Origin: Lutibaculum baratangense AMV1
GTDB taxonomy: Bacteria > Pseudomonadota > Alphaproteobacteria > Rhizobiales > Tepidamorphaceae
Assembly (NCBI RefSeq): GCF_000496075.1
Contig: NZ_AWXZ01000019.1
Location: forward strand, 62,001-126,000
Reading direction: 5' to 3'
Length of the DNA stretch: 64,000 nt
Positions 36,046 through 43,378 of the stretch are shown here, in pieces (the first letter of the stretch is position 1; each line of letters starts with the position of its first letter). Both the position numbers and the translations under genes were made by a program. The notes under the pieces are model-generated. The model was given only the letters and a program-made list of their open reading frames with translations. It had not been told where the DNA came from and did not search any database.

Positions 36046-37055
36046 GTCCGGTCTCCCCCTTGGGTGTCGTCCGCCTCGCCCATCTCGCCCGTCAGCGCGA
36101 AGAACACCTCCTCGAGGGATGGCGAGCCCATCGAGAAGCCCGACACGTCGACACCTGCGGCGACGAGCGCGGCGACGACCTCGCTCGCCTCGACGGCCGA
36201 CGCGACGGGCGTCGACACGATCCCACCCTCCGGGCTCTGCTGCACCTGGGAGCGCAGCATGCGCTCGAGCCGCCGGGTGACCTCGTGCATCTGCCCTGGA
36301 TCGCCGAGCGTCACGTGCAGGAAGCCCGAGCCGGTGGCGGCCTTCAGCTCGCGGCTCGTGCCCTCCGCGATTTTGCGCCCGTGGTCGATGACGGCGATGC
36401 GGGAGGCGAGTTGGTCGGCCTCCTCGAGATACTGCGTCGTCAGGAGGATCGTGACGCCGGCCTCCGCGAGGCCGCGGATCATCCGCCACACGCCCTGCCG
36501 CGCCTTCGGGTCGAGGCCGGTCGTCGGCTCGTCGAGGAAGAGCACCGAGGGGGTGACGACGAGCGAGGCCGCGATGTCGAGCCGCCTGCGCATGCCGCCG
36601 GAATAGGCCTTCACCTGGCGGGTCGCCGCCTCCGCGAGGTCGAACTCGTGGAGAAGCGCGTCCGCGCGCTCTCTCGCAGCCCTCCCCCGGAATCCCCAGA
36701 GCCTTGCGAGCAGCACGAGGTTCTCGCGGCCGGTGAGGTCCTCGTCGAGCGAGGCGAACTGCCCCGTCATGGCGATCGCGCCCCGCACCTCGTCCGGCTC
36801 CCCGACGAGATCGTGTCCCATGATCGAGGCCTCGCCGGTGTCGGGCTCGGCGAGGGTCGCGAGCATGCGCATGAGCGTCGTCTTCCCGGCGCCGTTCGGA
36901 CCGAGGATCGCGAAGATCATGCCGCGCGGCACCTCGAGGTCGATTCCGTCGACGGCGACGAGCTCGCCGAAGCGCTTCGTCAGGCCCCGCGCGGAGACGG
37001 CCGGGGTCGCGCCTGCCGCCAGGCGGGAGGCCGCTGGAGATGGACGTTCGTTCAT
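36042..37055 (-). CDS. ABC transporter ATP-binding protein (DrrA-like)
   Basis: ATPase of 337 residues with Walker A GPNGAGKTT, Q-loop in MTGQFASLDEDLTGREN, signature YSGGMRRRLDIAASLV and Walker B SVLFLDEPTTGLDP. A C-terminal DrrA-type domain from about 235 (GFLHVTLGDPGQMHEV to SPSLEEVFFALTGE) follows. The GQFAS Q-loop and the C-terminal domain are typical of daunorubicin-resistance-type ATPases. It overlaps both the serine hydrolase gene before it and the permease gene after it by four bases, so the three are translated as one unit. The export substrate is unknown. Confidence 0.92.
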   Translation of the reverse strand: MNERPSPAASRLAAGATPAVSARGLTKRFGELVAVDGIDLEVPRGMIFAILGPNGAGKTTLMRMLATLAEPDTGEASIMGHDLVGEPDEVRGAIAMTGQFASLDEDLTGRENLVLLARLWGFRGRAARERADALLHEFDLAEAATRQVKAYSGGMRRRLDIAASLVVTPSVLFLDEPTTGLDPKARQGVWRMIRGLAEAGVTILLTTQYLEEADQLASRIAVIDHGRKIAEGTSRELKAATGSGFLHVTLGDPGQMHEVTRRLERMLRSQVQQSPEGGIVSTPVASAVEASEVVAALVAAGVDVSGFSMGSPSLEEVFFALTGEMGEADDTQGGDRT

Positions 37056-38332
37056 CGGTCTTTCCAATCCCTGCCGCGCCCCGTTGCCGCGTGGCCGCCC
37101 GGTCCGGCCAGGGCGAGCTTCAGGAAGGCTTCGCCGGTTTCGGTGTCGTCCGGGCGCGTCATCATGCGCTGGAACATCAGCACCGCCACCGTGCCGGTCG
37201 CGGGGTCGCAGAAGAAGGTCGTGCCGGTGCCGCCCCACCAACCGAAGCGGCCGGGCGCCGGCGGAATGCCGTCGGGCGCGGTGACGACGGCCATCCCGAG
37301 GCCCCAGCCATACGTGTCCCAGAAGCCCGGATAGAAGGGCGACACGGCCTTCACCTCCGCCGGCACCTGATCCGTGGTCATCATCGACACGCTCTCGGGC
37401 GAGATTATGCGCCGCCCGTCGACGGCGCCGCCGGCGAGCAGCATCCGGCCGAACGCGGCGAAGTCGTCGACCGTCGAAACGAGGCCCGAGCCGCCCAACT
37501 CCAGTCGCGGCGGCACCGAGGGATCGGGTCCGAGGAGCTCCGGACACGGGACGAGCGCCCCGTTCCCGTCGCGCTCGTAGCAGGTCGCGAGCCGGCCGAG
37601 ATTCTCCTTCGGCACGTGGAAGCCCGTGTCGCGCATGCCGAGCGGCTCGAAGACGCGCTCGTGCATGAAGTCGCCAAGACGCATGCCCGTCACCCGCGAG
37701 ACGAGCAGGCCCAGAACGTCCATGCCGGTGTGATAGAGCCACCGCCGCCCCGGCTGGCAGGCGAGCGGGAGCGAGGCGAGCCGTTCGAGATAATCGTCCG
37801 CATCGCCGTCGAAGAGCCCGGGGCCGGGCGCGAGGCCCAGCTCGCCCATTCGTGTCAGGAGCGGCGAGGCCGCCGGGTCGGCGAACACCGCGCCGAGCCC
37901 AATTCGCATCGTCAGGAGGTCGCGCGGCGTGATCGGCCGCGCGGCCGGCACCGTGTCGTCGAGCGGCCCGTCGAGGCGGCGGACGACCCTCCGGTCGCGG
38001 AGCTCCGGCAGCCACGGGTCGATCGGCGCGTCCAATTCGAGGAAGCCCTCCTCGACGAGGATCATCGCCGCCACAGCGGTGACGGGCTTCGTCAGGGAGG
38101 CGACGCGGAAGAGCGTGTCCCGCCGCATCGGGGCACAAGAGGCGAGGTCCTGGACGCCGGCCGCACCGGACCGCGTGGCGCCCTCGCGCCAGACCGTCCA
38201 GGCGAGCCCCGGCACGTCACCGGACGCGACGGGAGCGGCGAGCGCATCGTCAAGCGGGTCGGGCCGGCGCGGGACGGGCGCAGCGCCCACGGCGGCGCCT
38301 CCGCGCGAGGCGGAATCGAAGAAACGTGACAT
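37052..38332 (-). CDS. Serine hydrolase (class C beta-lactamase / family VIII esterase fold)
   Basis: A 426-residue enzyme with SLTK (Ser-x-x-Lys) near residue 79, YHTGMDVLGLLVSRVTG supplying the catalytic Tyr, and a GWWGGTGTTF segment where penicillin-binding proteins have KTG. This is the pattern of family VIII esterases and EstB-like amidases rather than true beta-lactamases. No signal peptide is visible, so it should be cytoplasmic. I start at ATG 38332, which has GGAGGA upstream. An in-frame TTG at 38353 is less likely. The four-base overlap with the ATPase gene suggests joint modification and export of one compound, but this is inference. Confidence 0.88.
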   Translation of the reverse strand: MSRFFDSASRGGAAVGAAPVPRRPDPLDDALAAPVASGDVPGLAWTVWREGATRSGAAGVQDLASCAPMRRDTLFRVASLTKPVTAVAAMILVEEGFLELDAPIDPWLPELRDRRVVRRLDGPLDDTVPAARPITPRDLLTMRIGLGAVFADPAASPLLTRMGELGLAPGPGLFDGDADDYLERLASLPLACQPGRRWLYHTGMDVLGLLVSRVTGMRLGDFMHERVFEPLGMRDTGFHVPKENLGRLATCYERDGNGALVPCPELLGPDPSVPPRLELGGSGLVSTVDDFAAFGRMLLAGGAVDGRRIISPESVSMMTTDQVPAEVKAVSPFYPGFWDTYGWGLGMAVVTAPDGIPPAPGRFGWWGGTGTTFFCDPATGTVAVLMFQRMMTRPDDTETGEAFLKLALAGPGGHAATGRGRDWKDR

Positions 38333-38760
38333 CGCGGGAAATCCTCCAGCCAACTGGAGCCTCGACGAAAGGAGATCTTGCCGGGCGCCGGCGGAGAGAG
38401 GCCCGCGCGGCGCGTGGGGTTGCCGTCGCGTCAGGCCCGCGGGAGGCGGGGGCGCGGCAGCATGGCGAGGGCGGCAGCAGGAAGGTGCGCCGCATCGAAC
38501 GCCGTCGTCGCTCCTCTCCTCATCTCGCTCTCCGTTCTCTTCGGGCCTCGGCCGTCTTCCGAGGCGCGGACAATGTCAGGATGCGCACCGACGATCCAAC
38601 GAAACTTCGTGATCCTGTTCATCAGCATCGCTTATGAACGCCGCCGCTCGAGGCGCGCTCCCCCGGCGAGGCCGACGCGACCATGGCGATCGCTCGCGGA
38701 GGATCCGCCGGGGCAAGCGCCGCGTTCGGTTGGATCCCCGATCTTCCGGAGCGCCGGCCA
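38333..38760. other. Intergenic region without a recognised gene
   Basis: This 428-base stretch lies between the divergent serine hydrolase and MgtC-like genes. Short open frames exist on both strands, but they have no family resemblance, are arginine-rich and look like chance frames in GC-rich DNA. At 38344-38359 CTCCAG-CCAA-CTGGAG is a perfect 6-base-pair hairpin. On the minus strand its second arm overlaps the ribosome site of the serine hydrolase, so it could mask translation. Around 38570-38640 the GC content drops, the likeliest place for promoters. Confidence 0.5.
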
Positions 38761-39231
38761 ATGCTCGACGACATCATCAGCACCGATCAGTTCAACATCG
38801 TTCCCCATCTCGTGGCGCTCGCCATCGCCTATGCGCTCGCCATCCCGATCGGCTGGAACCGCGAGAGGAAGGAGCGCAGTGCCGGCCTCCGGACATTTCC
38901 CCTCGTGGCCGTCGCCAGCTGCGGCTTCATCCAGGCGGCGGAGTCGGTCATCGGGCAGAACCCCGAGGCGACCGCGCGGGTGGTCGAGGGGCTGATCACC
39001 GGCATGGGCTTCATCGGCGGCGGCGCCGTGCTGCGGCTGAAGGATTCCGTGCGCGGCACGGCGACCGCCGCGAGCCTGTGGTCGACCGGTGCGATCGGCA
39101 CGGCCGTCGGCCTCGGCGCGATCGATGTCGCCGCCATCGTTTCCCTCGTCACGGTCGTGACGCTCGTCGCTCTCAATCCCTTCAAGGCGCATCATGGGGG
39201 CGAATGGGACGCCGACGAGCCGAAGGACTGA
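38761..39231 (+). CDS. MgtC/SapB family membrane protein
   Basis: Inner-membrane protein of 156 residues with four or five hydrophobic segments. The MgtC-type motif is IPIGWNRERKERSAGLRTFPLVAVASCGF, with GLITGMGFIGGGAVLRLKDSVRGTATAASLWSTGAIGTAVG after it. The distal C-terminal ACT-like domain of MgtC itself is absent, so it belongs to the short SapB/YhiD-like group. ATG 38761 has GGAG upstream. An earlier in-frame ATG (38683) would prepend a tail with no family match. It may relate to Mg or acid stress. It has no operon partner. Confidence 0.87.
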   Translation: MLDDIISTDQFNIVPHLVALAIAYALAIPIGWNRERKERSAGLRTFPLVAVASCGFIQAAESVIGQNPEATARVVEGLITGMGFIGGGAVLRLKDSVRGTATAASLWSTGAIGTAVGLGAIDVAAIVSLVTVVTLVALNPFKAHHGGEWDADEPKD

Positions 39232-39268
39232 CCGGGAAGCGCGCGATCCTCGCCCGCCGAAGAGGCGC

Positions 39269-39293
39269 CGGGGGCCGCGGGACTCTGCCCCCG
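39269..39293 (+). terminator. Candidate terminator after mgtC-like gene
   Basis: CGGGGGC and GCCCCCG form a perfect 7-base-pair GC stem around an 11-base loop, starting 37 bases after the MgtC-like stop. There is no T-run, common for such hairpins in high-GC genomes. It separates this gene from the tct operon. Confidence 0.4.
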
Positions 39294-39318
39294 TGGAGCA
39301 GGTGCCGGCACACAAAAC

Positions 39319-39344
39319 GAATAGCCCGGACCGAGATGCTATTC
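39319..39344. promoter_or_regulatory. Inverted repeat upstream of tct operon
   Basis: GAATAGC (39319-39325) and GCTATTC (39338-39344) are perfect 7-base arms separated by 12 bases, about 90 bases before the first tct start, in an AT-richer patch. Arms of this size and spacing fit a dimeric regulator such as the LysR protein encoded downstream. The function is inferred from symmetry and location only. Confidence 0.4.
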
Positions 39345-39432
39345 CCGCTTGCCGCCGCCACGCGCCTATGATCCGGACAAACAACGAATGACGTGCGGCC
39401 ACCAATGGAGGCGCACGCCGGGAGGAAGCGTG

Positions 39433-39510
39433 ATGGCCAGTTTCGGCCAGGGGTGCCGGCAGGCGGCGAAAGGCCCCGACGGCAAGACGCCGGTGCACGG
39501 CCATGCTTGA
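39433..39510 (+). CDS. Possible 25-codon leader ORF overlapping tctA start
   Basis: A short open frame (ATG 39433 to TGA 39508-39510) preceded at ideal distance by GGAGGAAG (39421-39428), the best ribosome site in the region. It ends by overlapping the first eight bases of tctA. The tctA ATG has no ribosome site of its own and no alternative upstream start in frame. The simplest reading is that ribosomes terminating here re-initiate on tctA. The encoded peptide (MASFGQGCRQ onward) is not recognised and may matter only as a translated leader. Confidence 0.45.
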   Translation: MASFGQGCRQAAKGPDGKTPVHGHA

Positions 39511-41008
39511 GGCGGTCGCCACCTCGGTCGGCGCGCTGACCGCGTCCGGCGGCGCGATCTACCTCTTCGTCGGGACGCTCGTGGGGCTCGTCTTCGGGAT
39601 CATTCCCGGCCTCGGCGGACCGACGGCCCTCGCGCTTCTGATACCGCTCACCTTCGGGATCGACACGACGGCGGCGATGTTCCTCGCCGGCGGCATCATG
39701 GGCGCCATTCCCTTCGGCGGGTCGGTGACGGCGATCCTCCTGAACACGCCCGGCACCGCCCCGAACGCCGCGACCGTCTATGACGGCTATCCCATGACGA
39801 AGAAGGGGCAGGCGGGCGCCGCGCTCGGCGCCGCCGCGGCGGCCTCATCGCTCGGTGGCCTTTTCGGCATCCTGATCCTGTTCATGGTGCTGCCGGTGGC
39901 CCGCGAGATCATCCTGATGTTCTCGCCGCCGGAGTTCTTCATGCTCGCCGTGCTCGGCCTGTGCGCCATCGCGGTTTCGACCGACGGCAAGATGCTGAAG
40001 GGGCTGATCGCCGCCTGCTTCGGGCTGATGATCGCCTTCGTCGGCTACGACAATGTCAGTGGCGCGGTCAGGTTCGACTACGGCATCGACTATCTCTGGG
40101 ACGGGATCTCGCTCATCCCCGCCCTGATCGGCCTCTTCGCGATCGCCCAGATCGTGTCGCTCTACCTCGCCGGCGGCTCGATCGCCGACAATCCGAGCGC
40201 CGTCCGCGTGAGCCGGGTGAGCGACGGCATCTTCGCCGTGTTCCGCTACTGGAAGACGCTCCTGCGCGGCTCCGTCATCGGCGCGGTGATCGGCGCCGTT
40301 CCGGGCGTCGGCGGCACGGTGGCGGCGTTCCTCTCCTATTCCGTCACCGTCCAGACGTCGCGGGACCCCGACAGTTTCGGCAAGGGCAACATCGAGGGGG
40401 TGATCGCGCCCGAAGCCTCGAACAACGCCCGCGAGGGCGGCTCCCTCATCCCCACCCTCGCCTTCGGGATTCCCGGCAGCGCGGAGATGGCGGTGTTCCT
40501 CGGCCTCCTCGTGCTGCACGGGCTGCAGCCGGGGCCGTCGCTCCTCATCAACCATCTCGACGTCATCACGTCGCTGATGCTGTCGATCGCGATCGCCTCC
40601 GTGCTCGCCTCGATCGTGTGCCTCGCCGTCGCCCGACAGCTCGCCCTGATCACGCTCGTCGACGTGAACTACCTCGTGCCGGTCATCCTGTCGGTGTCGC
40701 TCGTCGGCGCCTACGCGCTCGAGTCGAGCATGCACGACGTGATCGTCGCGGTGATCTTCGGGGCGATCGGCTACCTGATGATCCGCTTCGACTATCCGCG
40801 CCTGCCCCTCGTCATCGCGATGTTCCTCGGCGAGGTGGCGGAGGTGAACTTCCGCCAGTCGATGATGATCGCCCGCGGCGACTGGACCGTCTTCCTGACG
40901 CGGCCGCTGTCGCTCGTCTTGTTCCTTCTCGTGATCCTGAGCCTGAGCGTGCCGTTCATCCGCTATCTCCTGCGGCGGCGCCGGGCGAGCCGGGAGGCCC
41001 TGACATGA
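39503..41008 (+). CDS. tctA: Tripartite tricarboxylate transporter large permease TctA
   Basis: Large membrane subunit of 501 residues with about 11-12 predicted helices. It carries the TctA signature LVGLVFGIIPGLGGPTALALLIPLTFG near the N-terminus and a second inverted copy, IGAVIGAVPGVGGTVAAFLSY, in the middle, then GVIAPEASNNAREGGSLIPTLAFGIPGSAEMAVFL. It moves a carboxylate delivered by the periplasmic TctC, driven by ion gradient. ATG 39503 is the only start in frame and depends on the overlapping short leader ORF. It overlaps tctB by four bases. The substrate is not readable. Confidence 0.94.
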   Translation: MLEAVATSVGALTASGGAIYLFVGTLVGLVFGIIPGLGGPTALALLIPLTFGIDTTAAMFLAGGIMGAIPFGGSVTAILLNTPGTAPNAATVYDGYPMTKKGQAGAALGAAAAASSLGGLFGILILFMVLPVAREIILMFSPPEFFMLAVLGLCAIAVSTDGKMLKGLIAACFGLMIAFVGYDNVSGAVRFDYGIDYLWDGISLIPALIGLFAIAQIVSLYLAGGSIADNPSAVRVSRVSDGIFAVFRYWKTLLRGSVIGAVIGAVPGVGGTVAAFLSYSVTVQTSRDPDSFGKGNIEGVIAPEASNNAREGGSLIPTLAFGIPGSAEMAVFLGLLVLHGLQPGPSLLINHLDVITSLMLSIAIASVLASIVCLAVARQLALITLVDVNYLVPVILSVSLVGAYALESSMHDVIVAVIFGAIGYLMIRFDYPRLPLVIAMFLGEVAEVNFRQSMMIARGDWTVFLTRPLSLVLFLLVILSLSVPFIRYLLRRRRASREALT

Positions 41009-41514
41009 CGGCGCGCGAGAGACTGAAGGACGCCGTCCCCTCGATCGTGCTCCTCGTCGTGGCGGCCTTCTACGCCTACACCGCCACCGCCTACGACCCG
41101 CAGACGAGGGCGATGCCGCTCGGCGTCGCGCTGATCGCGATCCTTCTCGTGGTGCTCGACCTCGTCTCCCGCGGCGAAGGGGCGCTCGCACGCAACCTGC
41201 GGCGCGTGCTGCAGGGCAGCGGGGCGAAGGCCCCGGTTCCGGGCCTCGACGGGCAGGCCGGGCAGCGCCACCCGGCCCTGCGCGAGCTCGGCGCCTTCGC
41301 CTGGATCGGCGGCTTCCTCGCGCTCGTCATCCTCGTCGGCTTCTATCCCGCCATTCCCATCTACATGGTGGCCTATCTCCGGTTCTACGCGAAGAAGCCG
41401 CTCGTCGCCGCCGTGGCGACGGCGGCCGTCGTGACGGGCCTCCTCTACGCGATGTTCGAGCTCCTGCTCGGCTACAGCGTCTTCGAGGGCCTGATCATGG
41501 GCGACTACATGTGA
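41005..41514 (+). CDS. tctB: Tripartite tricarboxylate transporter small permease TctB
   Basis: Small membrane subunit of 169 residues with four hydrophobic segments (VPSIVLLVVAAFYAYTA, PLGVALIAILLVVLDLV, FAWIGGFLALVILVGFYPAIPIYMVAYL, LVAAVATAAVVTGLLYAMF). TctB proteins are poorly conserved, but size, topology and position between tctA and tctC identify it. Its ATG overlaps the tctA stop (ATGA). Gene order A-B-C is the reverse of the common C-B-A order. Confidence 0.9.
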   Translation: MTARERLKDAVPSIVLLVVAAFYAYTATAYDPQTRAMPLGVALIAILLVVLDLVSRGEGALARNLRRVLQGSGAKAPVPGLDGQAGQRHPALRELGAFAWIGGFLALVILVGFYPAIPIYMVAYLRFYAKKPLVAAVATAAVVTGLLYAMFELLLGYSVFEGLIMGDYM

Positions 41515-41565
41515 CCCACCACCCCTAAGGGCACGAAGAACGACAACGACAACAGGAGGAAGAAG

Positions 41566-42516
41566 ATGATGAAACGGGCATTGGGCCTCGCCGCGGCCGC
41601 GGCGATGGCGCTCGCGGCGGGACAGGCCGCCGCGCAGGACTGGCCGAAGGGCGACGTGCAGCTCATCATCCCGTCCGGTCCCGGCGGCGGGTTCGACACC
41701 TACGCGCGGGTGCTCGCCCGGGCGATGGAGGAGGATCTCGACGTCAAGGTCGTGCCGCAGAACGTGACCGGCGGCGGCGGCCTGCGCGGCGCGACGGTCG
41801 CCTACCAGGCGAAGCCCGACGGGCAGACCTTCGCGGTCTTCAACGTGCCGGGCATCATCGAGCCGGTGATCAACGGCGAGAGCGTCGCCTACGACGTCTC
41901 GGAGATCGACTGGCTCGGCGCGATGGCCTTCAACCAGTACGTCGTCGTCGTCGGCAAGGATTCGCCCTACGACACGATCGAGGACATGAAGGCCGCCGGC
42001 GAGCCGATCACCTTCACGGCCTACGGCTCGTCGGGCGTCGCGGCGAACCGGATCCTGTGCGCCGAGGTGGGGCTCGAATGCGAGATCATCACAGGCTATC
42101 CGAGCAACAGCGAGGCGCTGCTGGGCGTGGTGCGCGGCGACGCGATCGCCTCCGTGCCGCCGATCTCGACGGCGACCGCCTTCAACGCGAAGGGCGACCT
42201 CAAGGCGATCCTGCTCATGACGGAGCGCGAGACGCCGGAATTCCCGGACACCGAGAAGGCGGCGGACGCGGGATATGCGAACCTCGCCAATCTCGGCCTC
42301 ATCCGCGCCTTCGGCCTGCCGCCGGGCGTGCCGGCCGAGACGCGGGCGGCGGTGCAGGCCGCGTTCGACAAGGCGCTCGAGGCAGAATCCGTGAAGACAT
42401 GGGCGGAAGACACCGGCTCGGCCTTCGAAGCGATGTCGGGAGACGAGCTTTCGGCGCTGATCGAGTCGCAAACGGAGCTTCTCACCCGCTATAAGGACGT
42501 GATCGCCGGCAACTGA
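41566..42516 (+). CDS. tctC: Tripartite tricarboxylate transporter substrate-binding protein TctC
   Basis: Periplasmic receptor of 316 residues (Bug family). The signal peptide ends at about residue 24 (AAGQAAAQ). The mature protein begins DWPKGDVQLIIPSGPGGGFDTYARVLARAMEEDL, the standard start, and keeps the VVPQNVTGGGGLRGAT loop that contacts carboxylates. FTAYGSSGVAANRILCAEVGL carries the conserved Gly/Ser loop, and two cysteines may form a disulfide. A run of GAGGAAGAAG precedes the start. It is separated from tctB by 51 bases. Bug proteins bind many carboxylates, including aromatic ones. Confidence 0.93.
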   Translation: MMKRALGLAAAAAMALAAGQAAAQDWPKGDVQLIIPSGPGGGFDTYARVLARAMEEDLDVKVVPQNVTGGGGLRGATVAYQAKPDGQTFAVFNVPGIIEPVINGESVAYDVSEIDWLGAMAFNQYVVVVGKDSPYDTIEDMKAAGEPITFTAYGSSGVAANRILCAEVGLECEIITGYPSNSEALLGVVRGDAIASVPPISTATAFNAKGDLKAILLMTERETPEFPDTEKAADAGYANLANLGLIRAFGLPPGVPAETRAAVQAAFDKALEAESVKTWAEDTGSAFEAMSGDELSALIESQTELLTRYKDVIAGN

Positions 42517-42544
42517 CCCCGCCGGCACTCCCCCGACATCCAGG

Positions 42545-42567
42545 CGGCAGGGCACCACGCCCTGCCG
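42545..42567 (+). terminator. Stem-loop after tctC
   Basis: CGGCAGGGC and GCCCTGCCG form a perfect 9-base-pair stem with a 5-base loop, 28 bases after the tctC stop and 19 bases before the TauE/SafE start. It is followed by a short CATTT. It may end the tct message, or stabilise its 3' end so that binding protein outlasts the membrane subunits. Confidence 0.55.
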
Positions 42568-42586
42568 TCGCATTTGCAGTGGGTGC

Positions 42587-43369
42587 ATGACAGTCGCCGG
42601 TATCCCCGTCTTCGAGGGCCTCGCCCTCTGGCAGTTCGCCGCCCTCGCCGCCGCCTATGCGCTGGCCTTCCTCATCAAGGGCGTCTTCGGATACGGCGCC
42701 GTCCCGCCGATGATCCTCATGGGCTCGCTGCTCATGCCGCCGCACGAGGCGGTGCTCCTCGGCGGCCTCGTCAACCTCGCCTCCCAGACCTTCATCATCC
42801 CCGACGGCATCCGCCACGGCGACCGGGCGCTGGCCGGGCGGATGGTGATCTACATCATGCCGGCCCTCGTGCTCGGCGTCTTCGTCTTCAAGTACCTGCC
42901 GTCGGACGGTCTGCAGCTCGTGGTGGGCATCGTCCTCCTGGCGATCCTCCTGATGGAGGGCTCCCCGGCCTGGCGGCGCCTCGAGCCGGTCTTCGCGCGC
43001 CGCCACCGCCTGTTCGGCAGCATCTCGGCGATCATCGCCGGCCTCATGGCCGGCGTCGTGGGTGCCGGCGCCATGGTCTTCCTCTCGATCTACCTGCGCA
43101 CGCGCGCCTCGGAGCGGATGAGCTTCCGGGGCACCGTCATCCTCATCGTGACGGCCATCCTGACGTGGCGGACGATCCTGTTCGTCGGCGCGGGGTTGAT
43201 CGGCTGGTCGCTCGTCCTGCAGGCGGCGATCATGCTGCCGCTCGCGGCCGTGTTCTTGCTGGTGGGGACGAGACTGGCGCAGACGCTCTCGAACTCCGTC
43301 TATTTCAGGGCCTACCAGGTCTTCATGATCATGGCGGCGGTGCTTCTCATCGTCCGGGGCCTCATCTAG
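42587..43369 (+). CDS. TauE/SafE family (TSUP) permease
   Basis: Membrane protein of 260 residues with eight predicted helices in two repeats. The first repeat has LIKGVFGYGAVPPMILMGSLLMPPHEAVLLGGLVNL and the second has IIAGLMAGVVGAGAMVFLSIYL. TSUP proteins export or import sulfite, sulfoacetate or other organosulfur and organic anions. It follows tctC by 70 bases and precedes a LysR gene on the same strand, so it may move a product of the compound taken up by TctABC. The substrate is not predictable from sequence. Confidence 0.88.
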   Translation: MTVAGIPVFEGLALWQFAALAAAYALAFLIKGVFGYGAVPPMILMGSLLMPPHEAVLLGGLVNLASQTFIIPDGIRHGDRALAGRMVIYIMPALVLGVFVFKYLPSDGLQLVVGIVLLAILLMEGSPAWRRLEPVFARRHRLFGSISAIIAGLMAGVVGAGAMVFLSIYLRTRASERMSFRGTVILIVTAILTWRTILFVGAGLIGWSLVLQAAIMLPLAAVFLLVGTRLAQTLSNSVYFRAYQVFMIMAAVLLIVRGLI

Positions 43370-43378
43370 CGTGAGCCG

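Noticed and set aside
37052-38332. True class C beta-lactamase conferring resistance
   Set aside because: There is no signal peptide and no canonical KTG box, and its ABC-operon context fits a cytoplasmic esterase or amidase better.
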